From contig NZ_LZKL01000119.1 in the NCBI RefSeq assembly GCF_001668725.1, positions 1 to 54,462 of the forward strand: a DNA stretch of 54,462 nucleotides, given 5' to 3'. Positions within the stretch are counted from its first letter, which is position 1. Every line of letters starts with the position of its first letter. Of the stretch, positions 25,847 through 35,181 are shown piece after piece. The translations under genes were made by a program, and so were the position numbers. The notes under the pieces were generated by a model. It made no database searches, was not told the origin of the DNA, and saw nothing but the letters and a program-made list of their open reading frames with translations. This DNA is from Mycobacterium sp. E787. GTDB lineage: Bacteria > Actinomycetota > Actinomycetes > Mycobacteriales > Mycobacteriaceae.

Positions 25847-26759
25847 TCTGTTTGGCGAACTTCACATCCCGGATCGATCCGGCGGGCAGCGACAGACCGT
25901 CGGCGACGTTCACGGTGACGACGACGCCGTAGGAGGACTCCAGCAGCCGCAGACGCTGCAGTCCCGGGCTGCTGTCGAAGACGTCTCGCATCGCGTGCGG
26001 TGGGCCGATCGCGAGGATCTGGTAGGGGCTGCTGGTCGGGTTGTTGTCGACCAGGATCGCCCCGCCCGCCTGACGGATGGTGACGTTCGGCCCGATCCGG
26101 ACGCCGCCGACGGAGATGGCTTCGGCGCCGCTGGCCCACAACGAGTTGACCACCAGCTGCAGGTCGCGGTCCAGGATGATCTGCCTGCTGCCGCTGACGC
26201 GCTGCTTGGACACGTCGGAAAGGTTCGGGCCGGCACCGGGATCCGTCACGGTCACCGACAGACCGGGCCCGATCACCGCCGTGCTGGCCGCCGCCAGGCT
26301 GAGCGCGTCGAGGCGGTTCAGCAGCCGCTGGCCCTCCGCGTTCTCGGCCAGCGCGCGTCGTTGCACGTCGTCGACTTTCGCCGACAGCGCGCCGCGCTCC
26401 CTGCCCAGCCTGGTCGCCGTGGTTTCCGACGAACGCACGCTTTGCAGCAGCAGCTGCTGCGCGTTGCGAACGCCGGGAGCAACCGAGCGGGCCTGGGCGA
26501 CGGCGGCGGCGAAGACCGCGGCGATCAACAGCGCCGCCACCGCCTCCCAAAGCCAGCCGACGGCCCGGTCCCGCCCGCGCCGCGGCGTGTCAGGGCCGCC
26601 GTGCCGGGCGGCGGCCGCGGCGTACCCCGGATCCAGGTGCTCCGACAGCAGGGCGCGCAGCAGCGACGGCACCGGGATCAGTTGCGGCCGGGCCGCCTCG
26701 TGGGCGCTGCGGCCGGCGTTGGGGTCGTAGCCGCCGAGCAGGCGGTCGGGCTCAGCCAT
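25833..26759 (-). CDS. DUF881 membrane protein (Rv1823 orthologue)
   Basis: 308 residues from ATG at 26759 (MAEPDRLLGGYDPNAG); a GTG two codons earlier is an alternative. It overlaps the pgsA2 stop by 8 bases. Layout: cytosolic region 1-65 (PQLIPVPSLLRALLSEHLDP), one transmembrane helix (about 70-90), coiled coil (about 95-150), then the DUF881 domain, with TDPGAGPNLSD and PYQILAIGPPHAMRDVFDSS. A paralogue of the protein two genes downstream. Probable envelope-complex component. Confidence 0.88.
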   Translation of the reverse strand: MAEPDRLLGGYDPNAGRSAHEAARPQLIPVPSLLRALLSEHLDPGYAAAAARHGGPDTPRRGRDRAVGWLWEAVAALLIAAVFAAAVAQARSVAPGVRNAQQLLLQSVRSSETTATRLGRERGALSAKVDDVQRRALAENAEGQRLLNRLDALSLAAASTAVIGPGLSVTVTDPGAGPNLSDVSKQRVSGSRQIILDRDLQLVVNSLWASGAEAISVGGVRIGPNVTIRQAGGAILVDNNPTSSPYQILAIGPPHAMRDVFDSSPGLQRLRLLESSYGVVVTVNVADGLSLPAGSIRDVKFAKQIGPQ

Positions 26760-27393
26760 GTTCACTCGCCTTGGGCGAAATCGGTTGCCGTACAGGATGT
26801 TTCAGCTTGGGCATGCGGCGCAGCACCAACACCATCTGCACCGCGTACAACACGAACGCCCAGAGGTACATGTAGAGGCCCCAGCCCAGGAAGCCACAGC
26901 CGACGGCATGCAGCACGCGGCTCCACCTCGCGCCGCCCGTTCCGAGCAGGACGAGCGGGAAGCCGGACATCAACGCGAAGGTGGCGGCCTTGCCGACGTA
27001 GGTCACCGGCAGCGCCGTCAGTCCGCGGCTGCGCAGCAACGGCAGGGTCGCCGCGAGCAGCCCGTCGCGCACCAGCAGCGTGATGACGAACCACCACGGC
27101 ACGATCCCGTCGACGGCCAGCACGATCGGAACGGTCGCCATGTACAGGCGATCCACCGCGGGGTCCAGCAGAACGCCGAGCCGCGAGGATTGGTTGAGCG
27201 TGCGGGCGATCTTGCCGTCGGCCCAGTCGGAGGCCCCGCTGAACATCAGGATCGCCACCGCCCAGCCGTTGGCGTGGGCGAACAGCAGGGCGTAGATGAA
27301 CACCGGGATGAGCACCAGGCGGATGGCGCTCAGGGCGTTGGGCACTGTCAGCACCCGGTCGGGCGGAAGCACCTGCTCCATGAGCCGTGACAT
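26752..27393 (-). CDS. pgsA2: CDP-alcohol phosphatidyltransferase PgsA2
   Basis: 213 residues from ATG at 27393; the second ATG (27381, MEQVLPPD) corresponds to the start annotated in M. tuberculosis and is equally likely. The catalytic signature DWADGKIAR...G...D...D is intact (Asp56, Asp59, Asp77, Asp81). Five or six membrane helices. It transfers a phosphoalcohol from CDP-diacylglycerol in phospholipid synthesis at the inner membrane; the acceptor for PgsA2 is not settled. It follows secA2 with a 77-base repeat-containing gap and overlaps the next gene. Confidence 0.92.
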   Translation of the reverse strand: MSRLMEQVLPPDRVLTVPNALSAIRLVLIPVFIYALLFAHANGWAVAILMFSGASDWADGKIARTLNQSSRLGVLLDPAVDRLYMATVPIVLAVDGIVPWWFVITLLVRDGLLAATLPLLRSRGLTALPVTYVGKAATFALMSGFPLVLLGTGGARWSRVLHAVGCGFLGWGLYMYLWAFVLYAVQMVLVLRRMPKLKHPVRQPISPKASEHG

Positions 27394-27404
27394 TAGCCGA
27401 ACGC

Positions 27405-27460
27405 CGAGTGTGAAGCTGGCCGCACACTCGAGCCCGAGCGTGCGGCTGGACGCACATTGG
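27405..27460. repeat. Two tandem palindromic units between secA2 and pgsA2
   Basis: Unit A (27406-27430) and unit B (27436-27460) share 19 of 25 bases at a 30-base period, around the core GCTGG. Unit A contains the perfect inverted repeat CGAGTGTG/CACACTCG (27405-27430), unit B GTGCG/CGCAC (27440-27455). They fill almost the whole gap. Likely mycobacterial intergenic repeats that fold as RNA hairpins and may tune downstream expression. Confidence 0.6.
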
Positions 27461-27470
27461 GCGGCTCGGC

Positions 27471-29795
27471 CTAGCGGAACACCCCGGGCAGGCTCAGGGT
27501 CGACAGCGTGTCGTCGGACAGCGGGTTGTCGTTGACCATGTACGTCCACGTCGACGTCGGCCGTGCCAGCTTGGACAGGTCCAGGCCGGGCTCCTCCTCG
27601 AGCACGTTCGCGGTCTCGAACGTCTGCTGGGCCGCCTCGATCGCGTCGGCGGCCAGCGACGCGAACGCGTCGACCGCGAGCCGGTGGAACTCGTCGAGCG
27701 GGTTTTGGCGCCCCAGCGCGCGCAGGTGGATGCTTTCGCGGATGTCGGCCAGATACGCCAGGTGATCGGCCCAGCCCCGGTCGAGGTGATACAGCATGAT
27801 GAGCCGGCAGATCTTCTCGAGGCGCTCCTCGGGGATCTCCTTGGCCAGCTCCTCGTACCGGTCCGGCGCCAGCTCGGCCAGCTCCTCGCGCGCGGTTGCG
27901 GTGCGCAGCAATGTGTTTCGCCGGTCGACGATGATGGCGCGCTGCTGGGCGATCAACTGGTTGTAGCGCCAGGTGTTGGCGTGCACGTCCAGCATGCGGC
28001 CCTCGGCGACCCGCTGCGCGTGGTCGAGCATCCCGGCCGCCTTGGGGCTGACGATCCGCCCGTCGTCATCGGTCTGCATCGGGAGCTTGTTGTGGTCGAG
28101 GTTCGCGGCGACCACGTCGTCCTCCCAGCTGGAGAAGAACACCGACGATCCGGGGTCGCCCTGGCGTCCGGCGCGCCCCCGCAGCTGGTTGTCCAGCCGC
28201 TGGGTGTGGTGGCGGCCCGTCCCGACGACGTGCAGCCCGCCCAGTTCGGCGACGCGGTCGTGGTCGGCCTCGTCGGACCCGCCGAGCCGGATGTCGGTGC
28301 CGCGCCCGGCCATCTGGGTGGACACCGTGACGGTGCCGTACTCGCCCGCCTCGGCGATCACCTTCGCCTCCTCGGCGTCGTTCTTGGCGTTGAGCACGAC
28401 GGCCGGCACGCCGCGGCGCAGCAGCCGCTCGTGCAGCTCCTCGGACTCGGCCACGTCACGGGTGCCGACCAGTACCGGCTGCCCGGTCTGGTGCACCTCG
28501 GCGATGTGCTCGACAATGGCGTCGTTCTTGGCGGCGGCGGTGATGTAGACCCGGTCGGACTCGTCCTCGCGAATGTTGGGCTCGTTCGGCGGGATTGGCG
28601 ACACGCCGAGCTTGTAGAACTGGCGCAGCTGCTCACCGGCGGCCAGCGCGGTGCCGGTCATGCCGCAGACGGTGGCGTAGCGATTGATCAACGCCTGCAC
28701 CGTGATCGTGTCGAGCACCTCGCCGGTCTCGGTCGTCTCGATGCCCTCCTTCGCCTCGACGGCGGCCTGCAGGCCGTCCGGCCAGCGCTGCAGTTGCGCG
28801 ATGCGCCCGCGCGCGGAGTTGATGAGGTGGACGGCGTCGTCGCGGACGATGTAGTGCACGTCGCGCTGCAGCAGCACGTGCGCGTGCAACGCCACGTTGA
28901 CCTCGGTCAGCGTGGTGCCGACGTGCTCCTCGGAATACAGGTCGATACCGCCCAGCGCCTTCTCCACCTTGCGGGCGCCGACGTCGGTCAGGTGCACGTT
29001 GCGGCTGTCGGCGTCGGTGTCGTAATCGGTGCCCGCTTCCAGCTCACCGACCAGCTTGATGATCTCCAGCCGCGGTGTCTCGCGATGCGTGGTGCCGGCC
29101 AGCACCAGCGGGACCAGCGCCTCGTCGACCAGCACCGAGTCGGCCTCGTCGATCAGGGCCACGTCGGGATTGGGCGAGACGAGGTCGTCGACGTCGGTCA
29201 CCAGCTGATCGCGCAGCACGTCGAAGCCGATCTCGTTGACCGAGGCGTAGGTGACGTCGCAGCTGTAGGCGGCCCGGCGCTCCTCGCTCGTCGACTCGGC
29301 GGTGATCCAGCCGACCGTCAGCCCCAGGGCCTCGATGAGCGGGCCCATCCACTCCGCGTCCCGGCGGGCCAGGTAGTCGTTGATCGTCACCACGTGCACG
29401 TGCCGGCCGGCCAGCGCGTATCCGGCGGCCGCGATCGCGCCCGACAGGGTTTTGCCCTCACCGGTGGCCATCTCGATCACGTCACCGGCCAGCATGCGCA
29501 GCGCGCCCAGCAGCTGCACGTCGAACGGCCGCAGCCCCGTCGTCCGCTCGGCCGCCTCCCGGGCGATCGCGAGGAACTGCGGGATGTCGGCCGATTCGGC
29601 GAGGTCGTCGAGCTTGAGCAGCCCGGTCGCCTTGCGCAGCTTCTCGTCGCTGAGGTCGGCGGCTTCCTTGTCGTACTCCGAGGACGCGGTGACGTCGGCG
29701 AGGGAGCGGCTGCGGTTCTTCTCGGTGCTGGCGCCCAGCAGTCGCCAGAATCGGCTACTCAGGCGGCCGGGTTGGGTCCGGGTGGTCTTCGACAC
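27471..29795 (-). CDS. secA2: Accessory preprotein translocase ATPase SecA2
   Basis: 774 residues from GTG. DEAD-type motor: Walker A MATGEGKT with Lys115 (the residue whose mutation is dominant-negative in M. tuberculosis), Walker B ALIDEADSVLVDEA, preprotein-binding domain, second nucleotide-binding domain with STQMAGRGTDIRLGG, and helical scaffold to the end. It lacks the C-terminal zinc-binding linker of SecA1, as SecA2 proteins do. It drives export of a small protein set (SodA, PknG, solute-binding proteins) with SecYEG. The tail TSTWTYMVNDNPLSDDTLS is characteristic of mycobacterial SecA2. A dispersed repeat lies just upstream. Confidence 0.97.
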   Translation of the reverse strand: MSKTTRTQPGRLSSRFWRLLGASTEKNRSRSLADVTASSEYDKEAADLSDEKLRKATGLLKLDDLAESADIPQFLAIAREAAERTTGLRPFDVQLLGALRMLAGDVIEMATGEGKTLSGAIAAAGYALAGRHVHVVTINDYLARRDAEWMGPLIEALGLTVGWITAESTSEERRAAYSCDVTYASVNEIGFDVLRDQLVTDVDDLVSPNPDVALIDEADSVLVDEALVPLVLAGTTHRETPRLEIIKLVGELEAGTDYDTDADSRNVHLTDVGARKVEKALGGIDLYSEEHVGTTLTEVNVALHAHVLLQRDVHYIVRDDAVHLINSARGRIAQLQRWPDGLQAAVEAKEGIETTETGEVLDTITVQALINRYATVCGMTGTALAAGEQLRQFYKLGVSPIPPNEPNIREDESDRVYITAAAKNDAIVEHIAEVHQTGQPVLVGTRDVAESEELHERLLRRGVPAVVLNAKNDAEEAKVIAEAGEYGTVTVSTQMAGRGTDIRLGGSDEADHDRVAELGGLHVVGTGRHHTQRLDNQLRGRAGRQGDPGSSVFFSSWEDDVVAANLDHNKLPMQTDDDGRIVSPKAAGMLDHAQRVAEGRMLDVHANTWRYNQLIAQQRAIIVDRRNTLLRTATAREELAELAPDRYEELAKEIPEERLEKICRLIMLYHLDRGWADHLAYLADIRESIHLRALGRQNPLDEFHRLAVDAFASLAADAIEAAQQTFETANVLEEEPGLDLSKLARPTSTWTYMVNDNPLSDDTLSTLSLPGVFR

Positions 29796-29823
29796 AGGTC
29801 AACGGTACGCGAGCGCCCGGCTG

Positions 29824-29888
29824 CCGCGAGCGTGCGTGTTTGCCCGCGACACGCCGGGGCTTCGGAGTACAACTGCGCACCCTCGCGG
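29824..29888. repeat. Palindromic dispersed repeat copy 2, between ilvG and secA2
   Basis: Arms CCGCGAGCGTGCG (29824-29836) and CGCACCCTCGCGG (29876-29888) pair at 12 of 13 positions. The inner segment 29842-29865 (GCCCGCGACACGCC, then GGGGCTTCGG) shares its 14-base core exactly with the element at 21111. It begins 29 bases upstream of the secA2 start and ends 5 bases from the ilvG stop, so it probably acts on the ilvG-secA2 transcript. Confidence 0.65.
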
Positions 29889-29892
29889 CCGG

Positions 29893-31536
29893 TCAGGCCA
29901 GGTTCGACCGGCGCGGGTACGCGACGGCCGGGTCGGTGAGCACGTTGACGACGGCGGGCAGCCCGCTGGCGAAGGCGCGTTCCAGCGCCGGGCGCAGCTC
30001 GACCGGCGCGGAGACCAGCTCGCCGTGGCAACCCAGGGCCCGCGCCACCTCGTCGTAGCGGGTGCCCGGCCGCAGCTCCGCGACCACCGAGTAGCCGTAC
30101 AGCGCCTCCATCGGGTGCTTTTCAAGTGCCCAGATCCCGTTGTTGCCGATCACGGACACCACCGGCACGTTGTGCCGCGCCAGGGTGTCCCACTCCATGC
30201 CGCTGAAGCCGAACGCGCCGTCGCCCTGCAGCAGCACGACCTGGCGGTCGGGCCGGGCCAGCTTGGCGGCCAGCGCATAACCGGGGCCCGAGCCGAGGCA
30301 GCCGAACGGGCCGCTGTCCAGCCAGCAGCCCGGCAGGTAGCTGTCGATCACCCGGCCCGCATAAGACCCGAAGTCGCCGGCGTCGATGACGACGATCGCG
30401 TCGCGGTCCAGCAGCGGCGCCAGCTCGGCGTACACCCGCATCGGGTGCAGCGGAACCCGATCGTCGGCGAGTTCGGCCTTCTCGGCGCCGCGCGCCGCCG
30501 TCTCGGCCGCGCGCAGTTCGTCGACCCAGGCCCGGTGGTCGGCGCTTGGCGTGTTCGCCAGGGCGGACAGGATCGCGGTGAGGTCGCCGTAGAGCCCGGC
30601 GGCGATGGGACGGGGATGCGCGCGGCCGGGTTCGGCGCGGTCGGCCACGACCAGCTGGGTCTCCGGGCCGAACACCTTGCCGAAGCCGAGCCGGAAATCC
30701 ATTGGCACGCCGACGATCAACGCCACGTCGGCCTCCCCCAGTGCCTTGGCCCGAACCCGCGAAAACGCCATCGGGTGGTCGGCGGGCACGACGCCGCGGG
30801 CCATCCCGTTCATCAGCACCGGGATGTGGCGTTCCTCGGCCAGGCGCAGCAGCGCCGCCTCGGCGCGCCCCCACCAGACGTTGGTGCCCGCCATGATCAC
30901 CGGCCGCTTCGCCGCGGACAGCAGGCCGGCGGCCCGGTCCAGTGCGGCGCCGTCGGTGGCGGGCGGCGCCGGCAGGTCGGTCAGCGCGCCGGGCCGGCTG
31001 TCGTCCTCCGACAACGAAAACGCGTGATCCATCGGGAAGTCGACGAACCCAACCCCCGACGGGGCGCCGACCGCCGCCCGCAACGCTTCGTCGACCAACC
31101 GGCCGGCGTCGTCGGCCGACTGCGCGGTGGCGGCGAATCGGGCCAGCGGGGCCACGAAGGGCACGTGGTCGATCTCCTGCAGCGAGCCCATGCCCCAGCG
31201 CCCCGCGGGGGCCCGACCGCCCAGCACCACCAACGGCGACTGATTCTGCTGCGCGGCGGCCATCGCGCTCATCCCGTTGGTGACGCCCGGCCCGGCGGTG
31301 AGCGCGGCCACGCCCGGCAGCCTGGTCACCTTCGACCAGCCCTCGGCGGCGAACGTCGCGGTCTGCTCGTGCCGCGTGTCGATCAGCCGGATACCCTCGT
31401 CACGGCACCCGTCGTAAATGGAAAACAGGTGGCCGCCCGACAACGTGAAGACGGTGTCGACGCCGCTGGCTTTGAGCCGCCGCGCGATGAGCCGGCCGGC
31501 GTGCAATGTTTGTGTGGGGATGGCGTCGGTGCTCAT
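29893..31536 (-). CDS. ilvG: ThDP-dependent acetolactate synthase-like enzyme IlvG
   Basis: 547 residues. Three-domain thiamine-diphosphate enzyme: PYR domain with catalytic Glu57 (DTRHEQTATFAAEG), central FAD/nucleotide-like domain (about 190-330), PP domain with the ThDP motif QGDGAFGFSGMEWDT ending in GNNGIW. Annotated as an acetolactate synthase large subunit, but it has no regulatory-subunit partner nearby and the paralogue group includes oxalyl-CoA decarboxylase- and glyoxylate-carboligase-like enzymes, so the reaction is uncertain; the housekeeping role belongs to IlvB1. It is divergent from bacA with 92 bp between. Orthologue of Rv1820. Confidence 0.88.
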   Translation of the reverse strand: MSTDAIPTQTLHAGRLIARRLKASGVDTVFTLSGGHLFSIYDGCRDEGIRLIDTRHEQTATFAAEGWSKVTRLPGVAALTAGPGVTNGMSAMAAAQQNQSPLVVLGGRAPAGRWGMGSLQEIDHVPFVAPLARFAATAQSADDAGRLVDEALRAAVGAPSGVGFVDFPMDHAFSLSEDDSRPGALTDLPAPPATDGAALDRAAGLLSAAKRPVIMAGTNVWWGRAEAALLRLAEERHIPVLMNGMARGVVPADHPMAFSRVRAKALGEADVALIVGVPMDFRLGFGKVFGPETQLVVADRAEPGRAHPRPIAAGLYGDLTAILSALANTPSADHRAWVDELRAAETAARGAEKAELADDRVPLHPMRVYAELAPLLDRDAIVVIDAGDFGSYAGRVIDSYLPGCWLDSGPFGCLGSGPGYALAAKLARPDRQVVLLQGDGAFGFSGMEWDTLARHNVPVVSVIGNNGIWALEKHPMEALYGYSVVAELRPGTRYDEVARALGCHGELVSAPVELRPALERAFASGLPAVVNVLTDPAVAYPRRSNLA

Positions 31537-31628
31537 AACCGCAGCCTAGCCAGATCCTTCGGGTAACTTCGCCGGAGGATTTTTGTTGAGCACAGGCTGG
31601 ACACCTCGGCCGTAAGGAGACGTCGACC

Positions 31629-33548
31629 ATGGGCCCGAAGCCGTTCAAGCCGTCGATCGATTGGTCGACGGCACCCATGGATTCGCTGCGGTGGATCGCC
31701 ATCGCGTGGGCGATCGGGGCCGTGTGCCTGCTGGCAGTGCTGTTCGCGTTTCGGTTCCTCACCCCGTGGGGCCGGCAGTTCTGGCGGATCACCCGCGGAT
31801 ACTTCGTCGGCCGGGCGAGCGTCAAGGTGTGGCTGATGCTCGGCGTGTTGCTGCTGTCGGTGCTCCTCTCGGTGCGGCTGACCGTGTTGCTCAGCTACCA
31901 GGGCAACGACCTGTACACGGGCGTGCAGAAGGCCGTGCAGGGCATCGCGGCCGATGACGACGCCATCAAACAGTCTGGGATTCATGGCTTTTGGATGTCG
32001 ATTGCGATCTTTTCCGTGCTCGCGACGCTGTACGTCATCCGGTTCATGATCGACATCTACCTGACACAGCGGTTCATCATCGCCTGGCGCATCTGGCTGA
32101 CCGCCCACCTCACCGACGACTGGCTTGACGGCAAGGCTTATTACCGGGACCTGTTCATCGACAACACCATCGACAACCCGGACCAGCGCATCCAGCAGGA
32201 CATCGACATCTTCACCGCCAATGCCGGGGGCACTCCGAACATCCCGTCCAACGGGACGGGCAGCACGTTGCTGTTCGGGGCCGTGAATGCGGTGGCCTCG
32301 GTGATCTCGTTCGCCGCGATCCTGTGGCAGCTCTCCGGGAATCTAGAGGTTTTCGGCCTGGTGTTGCCACGCGCGATGTTCTGGACGGTCCTGGTCTACG
32401 TGCTGGTCGCGACGGTGGTCGCGGTCTGGTTGGGCCACCCGCTGATCCGGCTGAGCTTCAACAACGAGAAACTCAATGCCGCATTCCGTTATGCCCTGGT
32501 GCGGTTGCGCGACGCGGCCGAGGCGGTCGGGTTCTATCGCGGTGAACGAGTCGAGCGCGCGCAACTGTGGCGGCGCTTCACCCCGATCATCGCCAACTAC
32601 CGCAAGTTCGTGCGCCGCACCATCATCTTCAACGGCTGGAACTGGTCGGTGTCGCAGGTGATCGTTCCGTTGCCGTGGGTGATCCAGGCGCCGCGGCTGT
32701 TCGCCGGGAAGATCGACTTCGGTGACGTCGGCCAGAGCGCGACGGCGTTCGGCAACATTCAGGATTCGCTGTCGTTCTTCCGCAACAACTACGACGCGTT
32801 CGCGGCATTCCGGGCGGCGATCATCCGGTTGCACGGGCTTGTCGATGCCAACAGCCAAGGCCGCGCGCTGCCGACCATTCTCGTCAAGCCGAGCGAGGAG
32901 TCGACTGTCGAGCTTCGCGGTGTCGAAGTACGCACGCCCGCCGGCGACCGGCTCATCGATCCGCTCGACGTGCAGTTGGACGAGGGTGACGCGTTGGTGA
33001 TCACCGGGCGCTCCGGGGCCGGCAAGACCACGCTGCTGCGCAGCCTGGCCGAACTGTGGCCGTACGCGTCCGGGACGCTGTGCCGTCCCGATGGCGAAAA
33101 CGCGACGATGTTCTTGTCGCAGTTGCCCTATGTCCCGCTGGGGAGCCTGCGTGGCGTCGTGTGCTACCCGAACTCGCCCGACGCCGTCTCCGACGACGAG
33201 CTGCGCGACGTGTTGACCAAGGTGGCCCTCGCGCAGCTGATCGACCGGCTCGACGACGAGCAGGACTGGGCCAAGGTGCTTTCGCCCGGTGAGCAGCAGC
33301 GGGTCGCCTTCGCGCGCATCCTGCTCACCAAGCCGAAGGCCGTCTTCCTCGACGAGGCCACCTCGGCGCTGGACGAGGGCCTGGAATTCGCGCTCTACCA
33401 ACTGGTGCGCACGGAATTGCCGGACACCGTCCTCGTCAGCGTCAGCCACCGGCCGACCGTCGAGCAGCACCATGAGCAGGAGCTGCACCTACTGGGCGGC
33501 GGCGAATGGCGGCTGGGCCCGGTGGAGAAAGAGCCCGCGCGGGTTTGA
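31629..33548 (+). CDS. bacA: SbmA/BacA-type ABC transporter for cobalamin and peptides (Rv1819c orthologue)
   Basis: 639 residues, ATG after AAGGAG. Transmembrane domain of the SbmA/BacA type (about 20-410, roughly six helices) fused to a nucleotide-binding domain: Walker A GRSGAGKT (460-467), signature LSPGEQQRVAFAR (near 555), Walker B AVFLDEATSALD and His switch SVSHR. In M. tuberculosis this homodimer imports vitamin B12 and hydrophilic molecules such as bleomycin through a large cavity, and supports chronic infection. The length equals Rv1819c. It converges with the flavoprotein gene; PE_PGRS33 (Rv1818c), its neighbour in M. tuberculosis, is absent. Confidence 0.95.
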   Translation: MGPKPFKPSIDWSTAPMDSLRWIAIAWAIGAVCLLAVLFAFRFLTPWGRQFWRITRGYFVGRASVKVWLMLGVLLLSVLLSVRLTVLLSYQGNDLYTGVQKAVQGIAADDDAIKQSGIHGFWMSIAIFSVLATLYVIRFMIDIYLTQRFIIAWRIWLTAHLTDDWLDGKAYYRDLFIDNTIDNPDQRIQQDIDIFTANAGGTPNIPSNGTGSTLLFGAVNAVASVISFAAILWQLSGNLEVFGLVLPRAMFWTVLVYVLVATVVAVWLGHPLIRLSFNNEKLNAAFRYALVRLRDAAEAVGFYRGERVERAQLWRRFTPIIANYRKFVRRTIIFNGWNWSVSQVIVPLPWVIQAPRLFAGKIDFGDVGQSATAFGNIQDSLSFFRNNYDAFAAFRAAIIRLHGLVDANSQGRALPTILVKPSEESTVELRGVEVRTPAGDRLIDPLDVQLDEGDALVITGRSGAGKTTLLRSLAELWPYASGTLCRPDGENATMFLSQLPYVPLGSLRGVVCYPNSPDAVSDDELRDVLTKVALAQLIDRLDDEQDWAKVLSPGEQQRVAFARILLTKPKAVFLDEATSALDEGLEFALYQLVRTELPDTVLVSVSHRPTVEQHHEQELHLLGGGEWRLGPVEKEPARV

Positions 33549-33593
33549 TCTCCTAACGCTCCTGCGCGCCCCCGGCACCGGGTCTTGGCGCGC

Positions 33594-35099
33594 CTACGCT
33601 CTCGCGGCCCCTCGGGCCGCGCTCGCTCCAGCGCTACGGGCCGCGTGCGCTCCGGCGCGGCGACCGAAGAACGAACCCTCCCCCAGCTGCGTGCCGCTGG
33701 CATAGCCCTTGCCGTCCTGGGCGATGTTGGACGCACACGCCCCCACCGCGTACAGCCCCGACACCGCCGAACCGTCCTCGCGCAGCACTTGTCCGTCCAC
33801 GGACACGGCCAGCCCGCCGACGGTGAAACCGGCGTACATCGCCTTGCCCAGCGACATGTCGAACGCGCCCCACGGCCCTTTGTCTTGCGGCGCAAGGAAT
33901 TCCGGCTGCTTGTGGAAGTCGGGGTCCTCGCCGCGGGCGGCGTGGGTGTTGTAGCGGTCCAGCGTCGCGACCAGGTTGCCCTGCGGAATGCCGAGCGCGG
34001 CTTCCATCTCGGCGACCGTCTCCCAACCGTCGATCAGCGGCACCAGCGGCATCTTGGGATGCTCCAGATGCGCCTCGTCGACGATCAGAAACGCCGCGCT
34101 GTCCGGCTGATCCATGATGAACCCGGCCGTGCGGGAGTGGTAGGAGTCCTCGGCGACGAACCGCTGGCCGAGCTTGTTCACGATGATCCCGGTCAGCAGG
34201 ATCGACGGCGGGTAGGGCGGCGCGGTGATGAAGATCTGATCCATGTGCTGGGTGGCGCCGCCGGCGGACACGCCCATCCGGATCCCCAGCCCGTCGTCGT
34301 AGGTGTTGCCGAGGACGAACGGCTTCTCCCCCAGCTTGGGGGTGTACTTGGCCACCATCTCCGGATTCATCACGAATCCCCCGGCAGCGATGATCACCGA
34401 GTTTGCCTTGATCGCACCGGTTTCGGTGAAGCGCTTCCACGCCACGCCGGTCACCCGGCCCTTTTGGCCGGAATCGTCCACGATCAGCTGGGTGGCGGCC
34501 GTCTCGTAGCGGACCTGCACGCCGAGGCTCGCGGCGCGCTTGAGGAGCAGATCGATCACCATGCTGGCCCCGCCCGTGTCGCCGGGCACGGGCACCTTGT
34601 GGCCGCGCGGCGCCGGCACCGCCTTCTCCAGGAAGGGCCACACCTTCTCGTTCCCGGTGAACATCAACCCCTCGGTGTTGGGCTGGATCACCGCCTTGCC
34701 CGGGAAGTAGCTGCGCTCGAACTGAAAACCCAAGTCTTCCAGCCAATTGAAGTGCTCGACGCTGCCCTCGCAGTACGCGCGAATTTTCGCATGGTCGGGC
34801 TGGCGCGACACGGCGACCAAATACTTGTACATCTCCTCGGGCGAGTCGGGGTGCCCCGTCGCCTCTTGCACGGCGGTCCCGCCGCCGAGGTAAAAATGGC
34901 CTCCCGCAAGGGAAGTGGTGCCACCCGCCGCGGCGGCGCGCTCGAGCACCAGCACCCGCGCGCCGGCCCCCAGCTTCTCGGCCGCACTGACCGCCGCGCA
35001 GCCGCCGCCGATGCCGAATCCGATCACCACCACGTCGACGTCGTCCGACCACGACGCCACCGTGCCGGCGTCGATCGTCGTTGGGATCTCGGTGCTCAT
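33594..35099 (-). CDS. FAD-dependent oxidoreductase, fumarate reductase/ketosteroid dehydrogenase type (Rv1817 orthologue)
   Basis: 501 residues from ATG at 35099, which has GGAGGAG 8 bases upstream; a GTG three codons earlier is weaker. The FAD-binding Rossmann motif VVIGFGIGGGCAAVSAAEKL (near 28-47) is followed by RAAAAGGTTSLAGGHFYLGG, typical of FAD_binding_2 enzymes. The C-terminal region GLYAVGACASNIAQDGKGYA binds FAD again. It probably reduces or desaturates an unknown substrate; some relatives act on steroids. The Ala/Arg-rich C terminus is likely disordered. A VOC gene lies 82 bases upstream on the same strand. Confidence 0.88.
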   Translation of the reverse strand: MSTEIPTTIDAGTVASWSDDVDVVVIGFGIGGGCAAVSAAEKLGAGARVLVLERAAAAGGTTSLAGGHFYLGGGTAVQEATGHPDSPEEMYKYLVAVSRQPDHAKIRAYCEGSVEHFNWLEDLGFQFERSYFPGKAVIQPNTEGLMFTGNEKVWPFLEKAVPAPRGHKVPVPGDTGGASMVIDLLLKRAASLGVQVRYETAATQLIVDDSGQKGRVTGVAWKRFTETGAIKANSVIIAAGGFVMNPEMVAKYTPKLGEKPFVLGNTYDDGLGIRMGVSAGGATQHMDQIFITAPPYPPSILLTGIIVNKLGQRFVAEDSYHSRTAGFIMDQPDSAAFLIVDEAHLEHPKMPLVPLIDGWETVAEMEAALGIPQGNLVATLDRYNTHAARGEDPDFHKQPEFLAPQDKGPWGAFDMSLGKAMYAGFTVGGLAVSVDGQVLREDGSAVSGLYAVGACASNIAQDGKGYASGTQLGEGSFFGRRAGAHAARSAGASAARGAARA

Positions 35100-35181
35100 T
35101 GGCGCCACTCCTCCACATCGCTTCGTCCCCCTCGCCGCTTCGCGGCTGGGGATGCCCCCACTGCATCGTCGCCGGCGCGGC

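Noticed and set aside
27684..31566. Two frames of 751 and 728 codons on the plus strand
   Set aside because: Antisense to secA2 and ilvG, both full-length with intact catalytic motifs; the opposite-strand products are low-complexity.
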